64,000 bases of DNA from Fragilaria crotonensis (lineage: Eukaryota; Bacillariophyta; Fragilariophyceae; Fragilariales; Fragilariaceae), in NCBI GenBank assembly GCA_022925895.1, contig JAKSYS010000002.1:248001-312000 (forward strand). The letters are read 5' to 3'. Positions 1 through 10,600 of this stretch are shown here, piece by piece (within the stretch, counting starts at the first letter, position 1; each line of letters starts with the position of its first letter). Under the pieces are notes generated by a model that worked only from the letters and a program-made list of their open reading frames with translations, had not been told where the DNA came from and did not search any database. Position numbers and translations under genes: made by a program.

Positions 1-3000
1 TTGATATTGACAAATTCTTCTAATTTTTCGCCTTCGTTCAGATTGCCTTTTATGGCAAAGCGTCTTGAGGAAAATCTGTACCGATCTGCTCAGACAAAGG
101 GAGTACCTCGATCCATCGACTCTTAAGAGGAGATTGCAACTAATTGCGCATAGGCTTGAAGTGCATTGTTCTTCCGAAGGAAGCAAGAAGGAATCGTCAA
201 AGCGAAATGATTCTGTCGCGGAGAGAAATGGTGACCCTCTTCCTGTGAATGGGCTTGGTGATTCCAGTATTGGTATGTCAACTGGCTTTAATGCCGATGG
301 CGACCCGACCAATCAGCAGCAACAGTTGGGTCTACTCGAACAAGTAAACCAGTTCAAGCAGTTGCAGCAAATGCAACAGATGCAGCGGTTGCAGCAGCTC
401 CAAAAACTCCAGCAACAACAACAACAGCAGCAGCAGCAGCAGCAGCAATTCGGCTCCTCTGCTGGCAACAATTTGAGTCTCTTCTTACACAGCAGCAGTT
501 GAAGGATGAAATTCTTCTGAGGCAGCAAAACAATCAAGCACCAGGGCAGCAACACAATATGACAGCCGCCTCTGTGACTCCTTCCGGAATCGTTCAAGAT
601 GGGTCTGTCACCACGTCTGACGTATATTCGATGACCCAACAGGAACAAAGATGCTGCAGTTGCAGTCGTTGTCGACGCACAGCTCCCAAAGCAAGTCTTC
701 CCAAGGCATCCTAAAGACGAGCAGTTCCAAGTACGACCCTCAGAAGCGGAAGGTCGTGAAGCAACAACAACAAAGGCTTCTCTCCTACTCCGCCATGCGA
801 GCAAGTGCGGGGAAGGGCGCCTGCAAAGTTAAATTTTGTGGTCAAATGATATCTCTTTGGAAGCATATGAAGAAATGCAGAGACAAAGATTGCAAGACCG
901 CGCATTGCCTCAGCAGTCGATGTGTTTTGAATCACTATCGCATCTGTAAATCGAAGAACAAGACATCTACGTGCGAAGTGTGCGGCCCCGTCATGAGACA
1001 AATTAAGGACAATCATCCGCCAGATGACGATGAATCCACCACTAACGAAAGGGATGACACAGTTACTCAAGGTGGTCTACCTCGTCAAGATGTACCTGGG
1101 CAGCAGCCGTCCCAATTCGAGCGTGAGGGCAACAATTCGTCCAACCTCGTGAGAGGAGGTGGGGACAGCCAACGCATCGAGGATCTGCAGGCTGCTCAAC
1201 TGAAGATCCAGCAGAAACAAGCGTTGTTGAATCAAGTTCAGAATCAGCAAGTGCAGCTGTTCGAACAGCAGACGCAACTCGAACATCAGCAGCAGCACGT
1301 TGCCCCTCAAACTCAGAAAGGACAGCATCTTCAACAACAGCAATTGCTTTTACAACAACTTTTAATTCAATTCCAGCAACAGGAGATGCTCCTTCGCCAA
1401 GAGATAATGCAACTTTCACATGCAAATCAAGGCTCGGGGCGTTCAGAATCTGCACGCTAACGACATCCCACCGAATTTGCAAGGAACGCATCCCGCTCAA
1501 GGGTCTCAAGACCTGTTCGGGTCGCAGCCGATGCTCGGCGTTCTTGACTTACAGGTTGTTGGATCCCAGCAGTTGACTTCCTATCTGAAGCCATGGGTAC
1601 AGACTTGGGCGATTTGGGCGAAGGAACTCCAGAACAGGCACTGAACAAGCCCGACGCGCCCGGAAGTCGAGGCACGGGAGTCTTGCACTTGCCCTTACAA
1701 CGTCAAGGCAGTTCAAATTCTATGAGCGCCAAGGGCACCGTACCGTCTGTCTGTCGAAGGCAGCATGGGCAAACGCCTCAGCGCGCTCGAGAGCAGGATC
1801 TCCCGCAACAGCGACAATGTCTCAACAAGACACGTTGGGATTGAAGCCACCATCGGAATTTCGCATTCTTTCGACGCTGATGCGTCGTCCTACAGGTCTT
1901 CTGACCAAGTTGCAACCTTCGACAATTTGCATGATCATGCGTTTAGGCCTGACAATGCCCCAGGATCTGACCTTCCTGCTGTTCCTGGTGAGGTACAAAG
2001 CGAAGGAAAGCACGGGCGCGTTTTGGAGCAAGGCGACGCCGACTTTACTACGTCGCTGATACCATCAATGTCGAAGAGTGATATCGAGGAACACTTACAT
2101 TCCTTGAGCATGCAATCAACTCGAAACCTCGGGCTGTCTCGCAAAAGATGTTACCTGTAGTTCGGCGCCTTATCCATGATCCACTGAGTTGGGTCTTCCG
2201 TGATGCGGTCGATATTGAACTGCTCGGCATAGAAGATTACTATGACGTAGTGAAGAACCCAATGCACCTCACTCTTGTCGAACAAAATCTTGAGAACGGA
2301 GTTTACCAAGACATGAAGGCGGCGGAGGATGACATAAGGCTTGTCTTCGAGAATAGTATTCTTTACAATGGTGCAGACAGCGAAGTCGGCGAAATGGCAA
2401 TAATATGATTCAACGGTTTGAGAAGGAGCTGCAAGGATTAAGCGGTAAGAAATGACAGTCTTGAATGACTTCTGCTTGCATATCACAAGCCAGTTTCTCA
2501 TTGGTTTGCTACCTTGTGATTTTTTGCACAGGAACATCGAACAATTTAGATCGCTGGTCGGAGAGCGGGGATACCTGTACTTTATGCAACGAGCAACGTC
2601 TTCTGTTTGAACCGACGAGTCTCTACTGCGCGGGAGCATGCGGAATGCAAAAAATTAGTCGCAATTCGTTTTACTACACTAGTGGACCAAAATCGAGGAC
2701 GAACAATTGGTGCACTTATTGCTACGATCTCCTAGAGAACGACGTACCGATTGTTCTCGATGGGGGAGCACAGGTTATGAAGAGTGATTTGAAGAAACTC
2801 AAGAATGATTCTATACCAGAAGAAGCGTGGGTCAAGTGCGACAGCTGTGACTGTTGGGTGCATCAGATCTGTGCACTCTTCAGCGGAAATAAAAATAGTG
2901 TTGCAGCGTCATTTTTCTGTCCGAAGTGCCAGCTCGTCAAATTGAATTCAGGCGATACTAAGCAGCCCGATGAACCCATGAAGACAGCGAAGGACCTGCC

Positions 3001-4884
3001 CCATTGCAAGATGAGTGTGGCAGTCGAGAAGGGTTTAGAAGCGCACCTGGTCAAAGAATACAAATGCCGTGCTGAAAAACTGGGGGTTTCGTTGCAGGAA
3101 GTCGAGAAGGCCGAGGGGCTATGCGTTCGTGTTGTTTCGAATGTTCAAAAGACGCATGTCGTCCGCGATGAGGTACGTCATGCGTATCTGCAACTTTTCA
3201 TAGACAATCTCTCCGAGCGCGCTAATCAATTGTTGATCAACAGATGTTCAAACGGTACTCGAAAAGTGGTTGTCCTCCCTCCTTCCCCGTGAGATCAAAG
3301 TGTATTGCTTTATTTCAGAAAATCAGCGGGGTGGATGTTATCCTTTTTGCAATGTTTGTATTCGAATATGATCATGATTGCCCAGCACCTAACAGAAGGC
3401 GGGTTTACATTTCCTGTCTCGACTCGATCAAGTATCTGGAGCCCGCTTGTTATCGTACCGCCGCATATCAGGCCATAATCGTGGAGTACTTACGTTACGT
3501 TAAGGATCGCGGGTTCCACACGGCACATATATGGAGTTGTCCGCCGACACCAGGCGACGATGGTATTTTCCATTGTCACCCAAGCAAGCAGGTGGTTCCT
3601 ACAGATGCCTGGCTGCGTTCTTGGTATCTTGAAGTGCTGGAAAAGGCCAAGGCGGAGGGAGTCGTCCTAGAGGTCCGAACCTTGCACGATGAGTATTTCA
3701 GGAACAACGGTGCCGAGTCAACGACCGGCCAAGCATCCGAACCAACATGCTTACCGTATTTTGAAGGTGACTACATCCCCGGTGAAATCGAGAAAATCAT
3801 CGGAGAGCTAGCCGCAGAGGATGAAGCGAAGAACAAGAATCGGGAGGACTTGCCGTCGGTTTCGACTTCAAACAAAGGAGGCAGTAAGAAGGGAACTCGG
3901 TCAAATCCAGGCGAGCTCATCAATGTTGGTCCAGACAAGATCATGCTTCGCCTTGGACTTGCGATGGCCAATATGGAACAGAACTTTATGGTTGTTTATC
4001 TACGCAATCGTACTTTCGCAGCTAGCGTTGAGAAGGGTGAATGTGTTAGTCAATGGACCGAAGACAACGACGATCGGCCTTCGACAAAGAGAATTCGTAT
4101 TGGAGGGAAGAATTCAGGAATGATGATTACTCCCGGGCAAGCTGCGACTCAGGTGGAAGCCGCGCAAACGACTTATGTTGAATCAGGTGATCTTGGAGAT
4201 CACGTCAGTCATGAGGTTACAGACGCTAACAAGGCGGCTGATGACGATGCCAATTCTCTTTGCTCTGCTTCAATTGGCGGCTCATTCGCCAGGGCGAGAG
4301 AATTGGACGAGGACCCAATGAATACCTTCAATGAATCAAGTACAACTGTTGGAGAAGACGCTAATCCTATCACACTGCACGATTGTGACCCCGATGTCCT
4401 AGGAAATTCTGGAGAGAAGCCGTTCGACGGGCTGGCTAACCCTTCTGAAGTGGACAAAGCAGACTCCACCCTGACAGGGCAAGACGCACACGCTGTGGGG
4501 GAAAGCCAGCATCCGATCAAGTTGTCAAACAAGCGCGGTTTCGATGAGATAAAACCTGCCATCGCAGCGTATGCTGCTGCGAATGTTGATACTAAACTCA
4601 TCGGCGACACGAAAGACGAAGACGAACCGCATGAAAATGACATGTTCGAGTCTCGGCAGCAGTTTTTGAACTACTGCCGGGCCAATCATTTCCAGTTTGA
4701 CGAGCTTCGCAGGGCAAAACACTCTACCATGATGGTGCTCTATAATCTGCATCATCCAATTGCGCCGCCCGTTGACGGCATTAACGTAACGATGAATCGT
4801 CGTCGTCAGCAACAGCAATACATTGATGACCGTCGTCGCCTATCACAAAATCAGCTTTACCGCGATGGATCCGTTCAAGACTAA
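1..4884 (+). pseudogene. CBP/p300-like KAT11 histone acetyltransferase, partial and frame-broken
   Basis: This family acetylates histones and acts as a transcription co-activator in the nucleus. Domains in order: KIX-like sequence at about 50-170 (MAKRLEENLYRSAQ, then STLKRRLQ after a frame change); Q-rich linker; TAZ zinc finger at about 800-1000 (paired Cys and His, WKHMKKC, HYRIC, CEVC); bromodomain at about 2150-2440 (PLSWVFRDAVD, YYDVVKNPMHL); two Cys/His clusters of the ZZ/PHD kind at 2560-2940; KAT11 domain at about 3310-3760 (CPAPNRRRVYISCLDS, HIWSCPPTPGDDGIFHCHP, LPYFEGDY); and the post-HAT motif LRRAKHSTMMVL near 4710. A canonical intron lies at 2445-2531. The reading frame changes at roughly 100, 460, 655, 1440, 1600, 1800, 2145, 2403 and 3290, mostly without splice signals. 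The C-terminal ZZ and TAZ2 modules expected in the family are absent after the stop at 4884. The 5' end lies outside the window. A decayed paralogue is most likely; clustered sequencing indels are the alternative. Confidence 0.8.
410..448 (+). repeat. CAG/CAA polyglutamine tract
   Basis: Thirteen consecutive CAR codons encode polyglutamine in the Q-rich linker of the CBP-like gene. The surrounding 150 bp is also Q-rich with interspersed Leu and Met. Such tracts vary in length between alleles. Confidence 0.9.
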
Positions 4885-5047
4885 CGTTCTGAATTGATGA
4901 CATGTTGGAACAAGAGCGTTTCAGTCAACCTGCAAGTATCTAATGTCTACTAGATTTTCAAGCTTGATGGGTGTTTTCATAGCGTCCAAACGAGCGAAAA
5001 CTATGTCTGTTGCCATTTTCTCGTCATACGGTATTGCGAAAGAGTGG

Positions 5048-7022
5048 CTAGATTTCAAAGTTTATGGTCGGGTCGTCGGCTTTGATAGTCCATGTCTTCA
5101 CAACCTCGCCTCTCACTTTTAAATTCCAAACATGTCCAGGGTACGTATTGACGGACACGCTGGGACTGCCTTTACCGAGCTTGGACCAGAACATTTCATC
5201 ACCATAGAAAAGCTCGGCATTGTCATACGTCGGGTCTCCGCCGACATTAGAAAACGTAACAACCTTCTTTTCGCTTTGCGTTGGCGAGGACGCCGTTTGC
5301 TTCGCCTTAGGGTTACGAGGAGCTCCTTCAAACCCATCTCGAATTGTATTCCAGACCCAAAGGTTACTGGCATACTTTTCCCCCTTCAAAACAGGACTGT
5401 GAAGAAAATGTGGTTAGAAAGGCTGCGATAGAATCAAGATGGAAATGCTGGTTGGGCAACAATTCGACGTACCATCCGCCATGCCGGCTGGCTGGATCAG
5501 GCTCCCCGCTAGGCAATTGGCTGTAGAACAAAACAGCGCGACCAGCGTGAGGACGAATAGCAAGTCTGGACCGGCATTGGGCGACCATTTCTTCTTCCCA
5601 GGATCCAGGCTCCAGGATACCAACTGCGTCTTTGGACTTCCGAAGCGACTCAAGCGCTGTTTTCAAATCGACACGCTGGTCCTCTGGGAGATCGACAGGC
5701 CATGCTTCGGTGAATACAGTTTCACCGCCTGCATCTGGCCCGAGATCACTCATATACATGAGAATTGTGGAAAAGCGGTTCCCGCCCCTCCCTGCCGAAT
5801 CGTAGTCATGTTGCAAAGTGCCCGAAGGATCATCAATCCAGTCCATGTGAGGAATGTATGCTGTTGTGAGATTGTAGCGGAGAATTTGCAAGCCATCACC
5901 ATGACCCTCGATGTACCTGCGCCGAAGTAGACATTTTCTGTGAGGCTAAACGAGTCTGTATGAATAAAGAAACGAATCCGACATATAACGAGGGCCAAAC
6001 TTACTCATCAAAGCCCAAAATCTTGAAACAACGCTTTTTTACATCGACTGCAACCTTCCCATGCGTATCGAAGCCGGATTCGCTCGTGCGCCTGGAATTC
6101 ACCGCATGCCCTTGGGCACCAGTGGTGCTTCGCTTGATGCGGTGTGATTCTGTGGTCTCCTTCAGGGCTCGGTTCACCAAATCGGTCGATTCATCGCGCG
6201 AGAAAAAGTTGAAAATATCAAAGACACGTGGCTCGGTCGACAAAACTTTCAAGGATATCGGCGCACCCTTGTCGCCGGTCACGTGGGGTAGCTCGAAGAT
6301 TTCTCCAATAAACTTGGGGGCAAACATGAAGACACGACCGGCATTGACAGCGTAGAGGTGCAGGGAAGCAACGGATGGTCGGTCTCCGCAGTTTTCATCC
6401 CCGGGAAGCAAGTTTGAGCTGCCTTGGAAACAGTCAACAAATCCTGAATTGCTTAACACTGGTAATACGGACACCCTCACGAGTATGAAAGTGACATGGA
6501 AGCGTGTTGGTTGAGGGTATCCTGACGAGGAGGTCGTGGTCGGACAAGACTGGAGTGTGGGCGGGTCCCGATCGCAATATCCAAGAAATCCAGGAGCAAT
6601 TGTTTTCTTGGAGATCGTAGATTCGCACCCAGAGACATGATTCATGACACGGGTCAACCAACTTTCAAAGGCATACTTGTCGAATGAATCCAAACAAACA
6701 TCAAACGAAACGAGAGCATCCTCGAAAAGAGTCATATCAGCTGGGAGGCTTCCGCATGGATCTGGTTCACCATTGCGGTGTAAGACCAGACCTAGGCCTT
6801 GAAGAAGATCAGGAGGAAGGGCTTTGCTGAGCTTACTCTTGCAACTTGGTGACAACGTCCTCCGAACGATTGTTGAAGGCTCAAGGGGTGCGTTTTTGGA
6901 TGCAGCCAACCGAACAAAAAGTCCTTGCTTATAAAATGAGGGCTCAAAGTCCATCCCAAGACGAAAAGGACGACAACTGCAGCCAGCTGGAAGGCAGAGG
7001 AAGAAGCGGAGGATGAGGTCAT
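5048..7022 (-). CDS. Prolyl 4-hydroxylase (Fe(II)/2-oxoglutarate dioxygenase), membrane-anchored
   Basis: The family hydroxylates prolines in secretory proteins using iron, 2-oxoglutarate and oxygen. Exons on the minus strand are about 7022-6005, 5916-5473 and 5396-5048. The introns 5917-6004 (88 bp) and 5397-5472 (76 bp) are GT-AG and restore the frame exactly, giving GFDE-YIEGHGDG and HGG-CPVLKGEKY at the joins. The catalytic core shows the HxD pair in HMDWIDD, the GGETVF motif, and the distal His and Lys in RHGGCPVLKGEKY. At the N-terminus, an ATG at 7022 opens a hydrophobic signal-anchor stretch (FQLAAVVVLFVLG). The rest of exon 1 (PSFYKQGLFVRLA onward, from about 6954) is in another frame, so one indel or an unseen splice lies between 6954 and 7000. 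The gene converges on the CBP-like gene, with 163 bp between stops. Family assignment is secure; the exact start is not. Confidence 0.88.
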
Positions 7023-7194
7023 GGTTTCATGATCCTGCACACACAATATGCGAACTTTCGATGCGCCTTCGATCTCCCGCGACAAGGGGCACTGAACTCC
7101 GCCATTGCCACGCTGGAAACTCCAGGACTAGTAGCTAGTAGTAGTACCACCGTAGGTATTTCCGGTATGGCTTTATACGTGTTGTGTACAGCAG
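7023..7194. other. Gap between the P4H start and the first retroelement
   Basis: This short AT/GC-mixed stretch holds the presumed promoter of the prolyl 4-hydroxylase. It contains clustered TAGTAG/GTAGTAC repeats near 7130-7150. No gene is seen. Confidence 0.5.
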
Positions 7195-7419
7195 CGAGAA
7201 AACCCAGAAGTTCTGTGGTAACGGTTGGAGTTCTTCCGACCGGTAGCGGGACGTTACGAATTATATGTGTAACAGTAAAGTTAGCGACAAGGTGCTCGTA
7301 CCCGCCATCGGGTCCGAGCTCACTCTTTTGACTAATCTAGGTCTTATCGTTTATCTAATCAATCGTAAGTAGTAATCGATGGGACGTTGTCATCATCGTT
7401 TACTATCACATTTGTTCGG
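7195..7419 (+). repeat. 5' LTR of the first copia element
   Basis: The 225-bp direct repeat is identical to 13402-13626 except for one A/G difference (TACGAATT here, TACGGATT there). It contains an AT-rich 3' half. The sequence right after it (GGTTTATCAGACCC, 7418-7431) is the presumed primer-binding site. Confidence 0.95.
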
Positions 7420-7750
7420 TTTATCAGACCCAATGGCTGTAACGCGCCTGTCCCATGAGGACGAGCAGGGTTTCCGTATATCATCAAATGGTGTGGTTGA
7501 CGACCGATCGCCGATGTATACGACGTGACCGATTGACGTTTGTCATCAGTCAAGAGGAAAATGTAAAGAGGGCAGAGCTGATCACTCTCCACCCGTATGA
7601 AGTGCACTGTCGTCGTGCCTGAGATACTGAGCAGGAGTGCCAGTAGCCTTTATGGTTGCAATTTTGCTAACTCAACTTTAATCACAGAAAGTTCATCATG
7701 GACCCTGGTGCCATCGTTGATGTTGCCGCTGGAGCGGCTGAACCCCAGCA

Positions 7751-9181
7751 GTGGTCGAGATTGATCCGATGGATCTGGCATTGCAGTGGATTGGATTTGA
7801 CTCCGCAGCTACTCGTGAACGCCTCAGAATCGAAGGTTTCAATGCCTTTGACGATTTGAAGGCTCAGGAGAAGGACATTCGTGATCTGGCTGAGTCCTAT
7901 GGGCGGCGTACAATCACGGATGGTCGTTTCATCTTTGGCCTTCAGCGCATCCGCTATCTCATTGGCCTTGTCCATTGGGTACAAGACTTCGGAAGGGTCG
8001 GTCAAGTACCAACTATTGTCCCGTTTGGGGAGGATGCAGCGGCATTCCGTCAAGTCCTCGATATCGCATTTGACCGCGCTGAAGTCAGACGTATCGAGAA
8101 GGAACAGTCCGGTACAGTCAGTAAGGCTGCCGACCCAGGAAAGTTTAAGGACGAGCGCAAGTGGCCCGAATGGGAACCGGCGTTCTGCAACTACCTGTCG
8201 ACTATCCCGGGAGTGAGTGGGGTGCCCTTGTCGTATGTTGTGAGGGAACTGAGTGTTCCTGATCCGGATGCGACGTACGAGAGTTTTAATGAACAAGCAA
8301 TTGCATGTTCCCCACTCGAGGGTGCAGTCTTTCAAGCCGATGCCAGGAAGGTTCATCAACTCATTAAAGCTTTCTTCAGACAGAGACTGCCGAACAATGG
8401 GTGAAACCCATTGCTAAGAAACAAAACGGCAGGGCGGACATGGAGGCACTACGAAACCACTACAGTGGTGAAGGCAACACCAGCCGCCGAATTGCAGTCG
8501 CGGAACGGATCCGCGATACGCTGTTCTACAAGAGCGAAAGGGCGATGCAGTTTCCGCCTTCCTAGACAAGATGCAAAGATGTTTAACATCTTCGAAGAAG
8601 AAAATGAGCAGGTGACTGAGCAGGCGAAAGTTCGTATGCTCCTTAAAAGGTCGAGCACCCTCAGTTACAAGACGCATGCAGTGCGTTGCGTATTCGGGCA
8701 TCGATGGAAGGCATTACCTTTACAGAATGTGCCAACCATCTGTCCGCTCAAGTGTCCGAACTTCCCGATCAACAATCCACTCGCAAGATTTCTGGCACTG
8801 GCTCTGACCGTAGCAAGGGTTCCGATCAAAACGCATTCGCGGCGGCGGGCCTGGAAATGGACGAAAGGAATTCACATGCCGGATGGCAGTGTCTGGACAG
8901 GGTTTTATTCGGATTGGAACCAACTGTCTAAAGAAGACAGGCAAACCGTTATGGAAACAAGGAAGGCCAACAAATCGAAAAGTTCCAAGAAGGACAACAA
9001 CAAGGTTAACAAGTATAAGGACATTAAAGCCAAGGTCGCCGAGCTTAAGAGGTCGCTTGCGGCTATCCAGTCCAAACAATCCGGAGCTTGCGAAGGGTGC
9101 GATGACGATGACTCAGATGCACCAGACAACGCCGGGGATTCGTTTGGGGGACGCCAAAAGAAAAAGCAAAAGAAGGAATGA
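7751..9181 (+). pseudogene. gag-like region of the first copia element
   Basis: An open stretch of 217 codons (7751-8404) is followed, in the same frame after a stop, by a second stretch (8411-9181). The second part contains HMPDGSVWTGFY, a short gag motif of diatom copia elements, and a Lys-rich tail ending in KKKQKKE. The middle of the second part reads poorly as protein, and the alternative frame near 8701-8790 (MEGITFTECANHLSAQ) looks more protein-like, so extra frame changes are likely between 8405 and 8850. Gag normally forms the particle that packages element RNA. Confidence 0.7.
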
Positions 9182-9220
9182 CTCCTTCCCGTCGTATCCG
9201 GTTTCGTAACATGGATTGCC

Positions 9221-10600
9221 ATGATCTTTCGATGGTGGTCAATGTATTGTGAGACCGCGACACGGCGGCGAATTATCTGCGCTCATGACTCTTCTGCGCG
9301 CAGGCAAACCTCTACAAGAAGGATATCCAAAGTACGTCGTGACAGTCCTATCTACTCAAGGATGGAACTTGATTCGCACGCGGACACGGTTGTTTTGGGA
9401 CGAAATTGTGTCATATTGTCCTATACAGGTCGCGAGTGCGACGTCTCGCCGTATAACGAGACATATGAGTCCATAAAGGAGTGCCGATCGTCTCCGGTGC
9501 CACCGCTTGGACATGTGAAACGACGGGACTCACGTGTATCCTCGTTTTCAACGAAGCTCTTTGGATGGGCGACTCCTGACCATTCTCTGGTCAATCCAAA
9601 TCAGTTACGAAGTTACGGTGTTGTTGTCCAAGATAACCCATTTGACTCAACGCAAATGCACATTTCCACGGAGGACGACACGACCTTGATCCCACTCAAG
9701 GCGGATGGGACGACAATTTATATGCACACCAGAACGCCCTCCGATCAAGAACTCCAGACCTGCCCTCATGTCGTTTTAACTTCGAAAGCGCCTTGGGATC
9801 CCCGAGCTGTGTCATTCCACAACCGACACACCTCGTGGAGAAGGAAAGTTGGCGCAACGTGTCAGTCAGATTCGGAGCAGCAGAAGCGAGGCGTTTAACA
9901 GCGACGACGAATTCGCAGCCCCAAACCTTGGTATTTATGACGTATCGTGCTTGACAGAGCGTCTTGTCGCCGAAGTTAACGTGACTGACGTAATGGAAGA
10001 CGTACCAAGCCGTCGAACGTTCATCTCAAGGACCGTCACTCGCAGGTTTCCCTGAGGAATTGAGCGAACGATGGGGTATCGGGCTCCAACAAGCAAAGAA
10101 CACCATCAAGATCACAACTCAGAAAGGTCAGATCAGCTATCCTACCGCTAAGCAGGCGATATCGTGCCGACCGTGTATTTGAACGTCCCCTACTACAGGC
10201 GACTTCTATACAGATACGATGGATGCTAGAGCGAAGTCACTAATGGGTAACAAATATGCCCAAGTGTTCGCGAACAGGGACTTGTTTGCTATCGCGTATC
10301 CGATGAGCACGAAGTCAGCGGCTGGTGATGGACTAAGGCAGTTCATCCACGATTTTGGCCGACCTGAACGCCTAACATTTGATGGCTCGCAGGAGCAATG
10401 CGGTCGGAAGACCGAATTTATGAAAAATATCCGGCAGTATTCGGTCGATTATCACGTCACCGAGCCGGAAAGACCAAATCACAATTTTGCCGAGAGTGTC
10501 ATCCGGGAAATAAGGAAGAAGTGGTTTCGCATAATGGTCAAAGCGTGTTCCTCGTCGTCTATGGGACTACGGACTGAGATGGGTGTGTGATATCCAAAAT
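9221..10600 (+). pseudogene. Protease and integrase region of the first copia element
   Basis: The aspartic protease active site reads ELDSHADTVVLG at about 9364-9399, followed by a hydrophobic protease-like tail. The integrase catalytic core is readable from about 10200 to 10590. It has the three acidic residues: Asp in YTDTMDARA, Asp in LTFDGSQ, and Glu in FAESVIREIRKKW. The integrase zinc-binding part between 9900 and 10200 cannot be read in one frame. Integrase inserts element DNA into the host genome. Confidence 0.8.
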
